Shown: positions 12,721 through 13,796 of the stretch, piece after piece
Layout of the letters: every line of letters begins with the position of its first letter
Position numbering within the stretch: position 1 is the stretch's first letter
Assembly (NCBI GenBank): GCA_002307245.1
Contig: DBTW01000020.1
Coordinates: 1-13,796, forward strand
Source of the DNA: Spirochaetaceae bacterium UBA1306
GTDB lineage: Bacteria; Spirochaetota; Spirochaetia; Treponematales; Rectinemataceae
Direction: 5' to 3'
Length of the DNA: 13,796 nucleotides
The notes under the pieces: generated by a model
Databases searched by the model: none
What the model was told of the DNA's origin: nothing
What the model saw: the letters and a program-made list of their open reading frames with translations, nothing else
Program-made: the position numbers and the translations under genes

Positions 12721-13731
12721 ATGGATCCAGTACGCTGGGGCATCATGTCCGTTTCCGGGCACTACGCCCTCCGCATCCATCAACCGCTATCCCGCCTGCC
12801 CGAGGCGAGGATCGCCGCCATAGCAAGCCGCGGCCGCGAGCGGGCCGCCGAGGCGGCCGCCCGCCTCGGCATCGCCCGGGCCTACGGTTCCTACGAGGAG
12901 CTGGCGTCCGACCCCGAGCTCGAGGCCATCTACATTCCCCTGCCCAACAACCTCCACGCCGAGTGGGCGATCGCCTGCCTCGAGGCGGGCAAGCACGTGC
13001 TCTGCGAGAAGCCCCTGGCCCTCGACGCAGCCCAGGCGAGACGGATGGCCGCGGCCGCGAGGGACTCGGGCCGGCTCCTGATGGAGGCCTTCATGTACCG
13101 CTTCCACCCGCAGTGGGCCCGCGCGCGGGAGATCGTGGCATCGGGCGAGCTCGGGCGCCTGCGCTCGATCCAGGCCTGGTTCTCCTACAACAACGCCGAT
13201 CCCGAAAACATCCGCAACCGCGTCGAGACCGGCGGGGGCGCGTTGTACGACATAGGCTGCTACGCCGTCTCGAGCGCCCGCTTCCTCGCGAGCGCCTCGC
13301 CGGGCTGCCCGCCCGAGCCCTCTCGCTGCCTGTACATAGCCGACCGCGACCCTGCCTTCGGCACCGACGTCCGCGGTACGGGGATCCTGGACTTCGGCCC
13401 AGCCGGCCCCAGGGCGAGCTTCCACGTCTCCACGAAGGCCTTCCCCGTCCAGCGCGTCGAGGCTGTGGGCGAGCGGGGCTCACTCGCGGTAATCCTCCCC
13501 TTCAACGCCTATTCCGACGTCCCGCTCGCCCTCGAAGTCGCGACGGGACTCGGGACGAGGCGCGTCGAGTGCGGCCCAGCCGACCAATACGCCCTCATGT
13601 TCGCGGCCTTCTCACGGGCGGTGCGCGCTCAGGGCCCCGCGCCCACGCCCATCGAGGACGGCATCGCCAACATGGCAGCCCTCGACTCCCTTCTCGCGTC
13701 GGAGAAGAGCGGAAAATGGGAACAATCTTGA
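12721..13731 (+). CDS. Gfo/Idh/MocA-family NAD(P)-dependent oxidoreductase
   Basis: A 336-residue protein. ATG 12721 is chosen because a strong AAGGAG (12710-12715) lies 5 bases upstream and the protein family begins here; a frame extending to 12631 adds 30 residues of low quality. The N-terminal half is a Rossmann fold: VRWGIMSVSGHYA, IAAIASRGRERAAEAA, EAIYIPLPNNLHAEWAIACL (in shorter pieces IPLPNNLHAEWA), then HVLCEKPLAL with the conserved Glu96-Lys97-Pro98. The C-terminal sheet domain carries GGGALYDIGCY (Asp177), the usual catalytic block. These enzymes oxidise or reduce sugars, inositols or related diols. The glycine-rich loop is unusual: GIMSVSGHYA lacks the normal GxGxxA spacing. It sits 86 bases after the exporter operon; whether it is cotranscribed is unclear, and the substrate is unknown. 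Confidence 0.92.
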   Translation: MDPVRWGIMSVSGHYALRIHQPLSRLPEARIAAIASRGRERAAEAAARLGIARAYGSYEELASDPELEAIYIPLPNNLHAEWAIACLEAGKHVLCEKPLALDAAQARRMAAAARDSGRLLMEAFMYRFHPQWARAREIVASGELGRLRSIQAWFSYNNADPENIRNRVETGGGALYDIGCYAVSSARFLASASPGCPPEPSRCLYIADRDPAFGTDVRGTGILDFGPAGPRASFHVSTKAFPVQRVEAVGERGSLAVILPFNAYSDVPLALEVATGLGTRRVECGPADQYALMFAAFSRAVRAQGPAPTPIEDGIANMAALDSLLASEKSGKWEQS

Positions 13732-13763
13732 AGGGCGAGGGGCCGTGAATATCTCCCGCTGAT

Positions 13764-13780
13764 TAGTGTTACGAAGATTA
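13764..13780 (+). repeat. Third copy of the repeat-element end, at the right window edge
   Basis: TAGTGTTACGAAGATTA is identical over 17 bases to 7107-7123, the left end of the 150-bp element, and in the same orientation. After it the sequences diverge (GCGGTAATAATTCCAT against TGGATAAAAATAATGC). It is also preceded by T/TA, as expected for a TA target. This is probably the start of another element, perhaps a full insertion sequence, that continues beyond the window; that cannot be seen here. Confidence 0.6.
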
Positions 13781-13796
13781 GCGGTAATAATTCCAT

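Noticed and set aside
7257..13763. The 6.5-kb block as one large transposon bounded by the repeats
   Set aside because: The end at 13764 has the orientation of a new element's left end, not of a closing right end, so the block lies between two elements rather than inside one.
1..13796. CRISPR array, tRNA or rRNA genes
   Set aside because: No regularly spaced repeats, cloverleaf or rRNA-like conserved stretch was seen on reading either strand. A tRNA scan was not possible here.

Overview
The window is GC-rich bacterial DNA (G or C at nearly every third codon position) with Shine-Dalgarno sites of the GGAGG type and many 4-base ATGA/GTGA gene overlaps. Gene content points to a carbohydrate-fermenting bacterium: a membrane-anchored AraC-type sensor-regulator, two GH130 glycoside phosphorylases, a stand-alone cyclic-nucleotide-binding-fold protein and a CorA-like transporter of the non-GMN type. 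A high-GC spirochaete (Treponema/Spirochaeta relatives) fits best, but this is an inference from gene style only; no rRNA or other phylogenetic marker is present.

Left half (1-6878, all minus strand): one probable operon, transcribed right to left from a promoter near 6960-6934. In order of transcription it encodes a CNB-fold protein, a LacX-type aldose 1-epimerase, a small membrane protein with a bacterial PH-like domain, a GH130 beta-1,4-mannooligosaccharide phosphorylase, a fused cellobiose/mannobiose 2-epimerase plus GH130_1 mannosylglucose phosphorylase, and a membrane-bound sensor-regulator cut by the left edge. Together these make an intracellular phosphorolytic route for beta-1,4-mannan oligosaccharides. 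Longer chains are shortened with phosphate to mannose-1-phosphate, mannobiose is epimerised to mannosyl-glucose, and that is phosphorolysed to mannose-1-phosphate and glucose. The last two steps lie on one polypeptide. No mannanase or sugar transporter lies inside the window.

Centre (6879-7306): the divergent intergenic region is strikingly AT-rich. It carries a 150-bp element bounded by 13-bp inverted repeats, a short ORF with a strong ribosome site, and a near-consensus promoter firing into the tetR operon. One end of the element recurs, 17 bp identical, at the extreme right end of the window (13764-13780).

Right half (7307-13731, all plus strand): a four-gene, tightly overlapping cassette (TetR regulator, short carboxymuconolactone-decarboxylase-like protein, zinc-ribbon protein, TfoX C-terminal-domain protein); a CorA-like transporter with its own promoter; a 301-bp leader region; a three-gene ABC-2 exporter (ATPase and two permeases); and a Gfo/Idh/MocA oxidoreductase.

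The most interesting items are the epimerase-phosphorylase fusion, which still has a ribosome site and ATG at the domain junction; the repeat element in the AT-rich island; the apparently leaderless, operator-covered tetR start; and the compact TetR/CMD/zinc-ribbon/TfoX_C cassette of unknown function.
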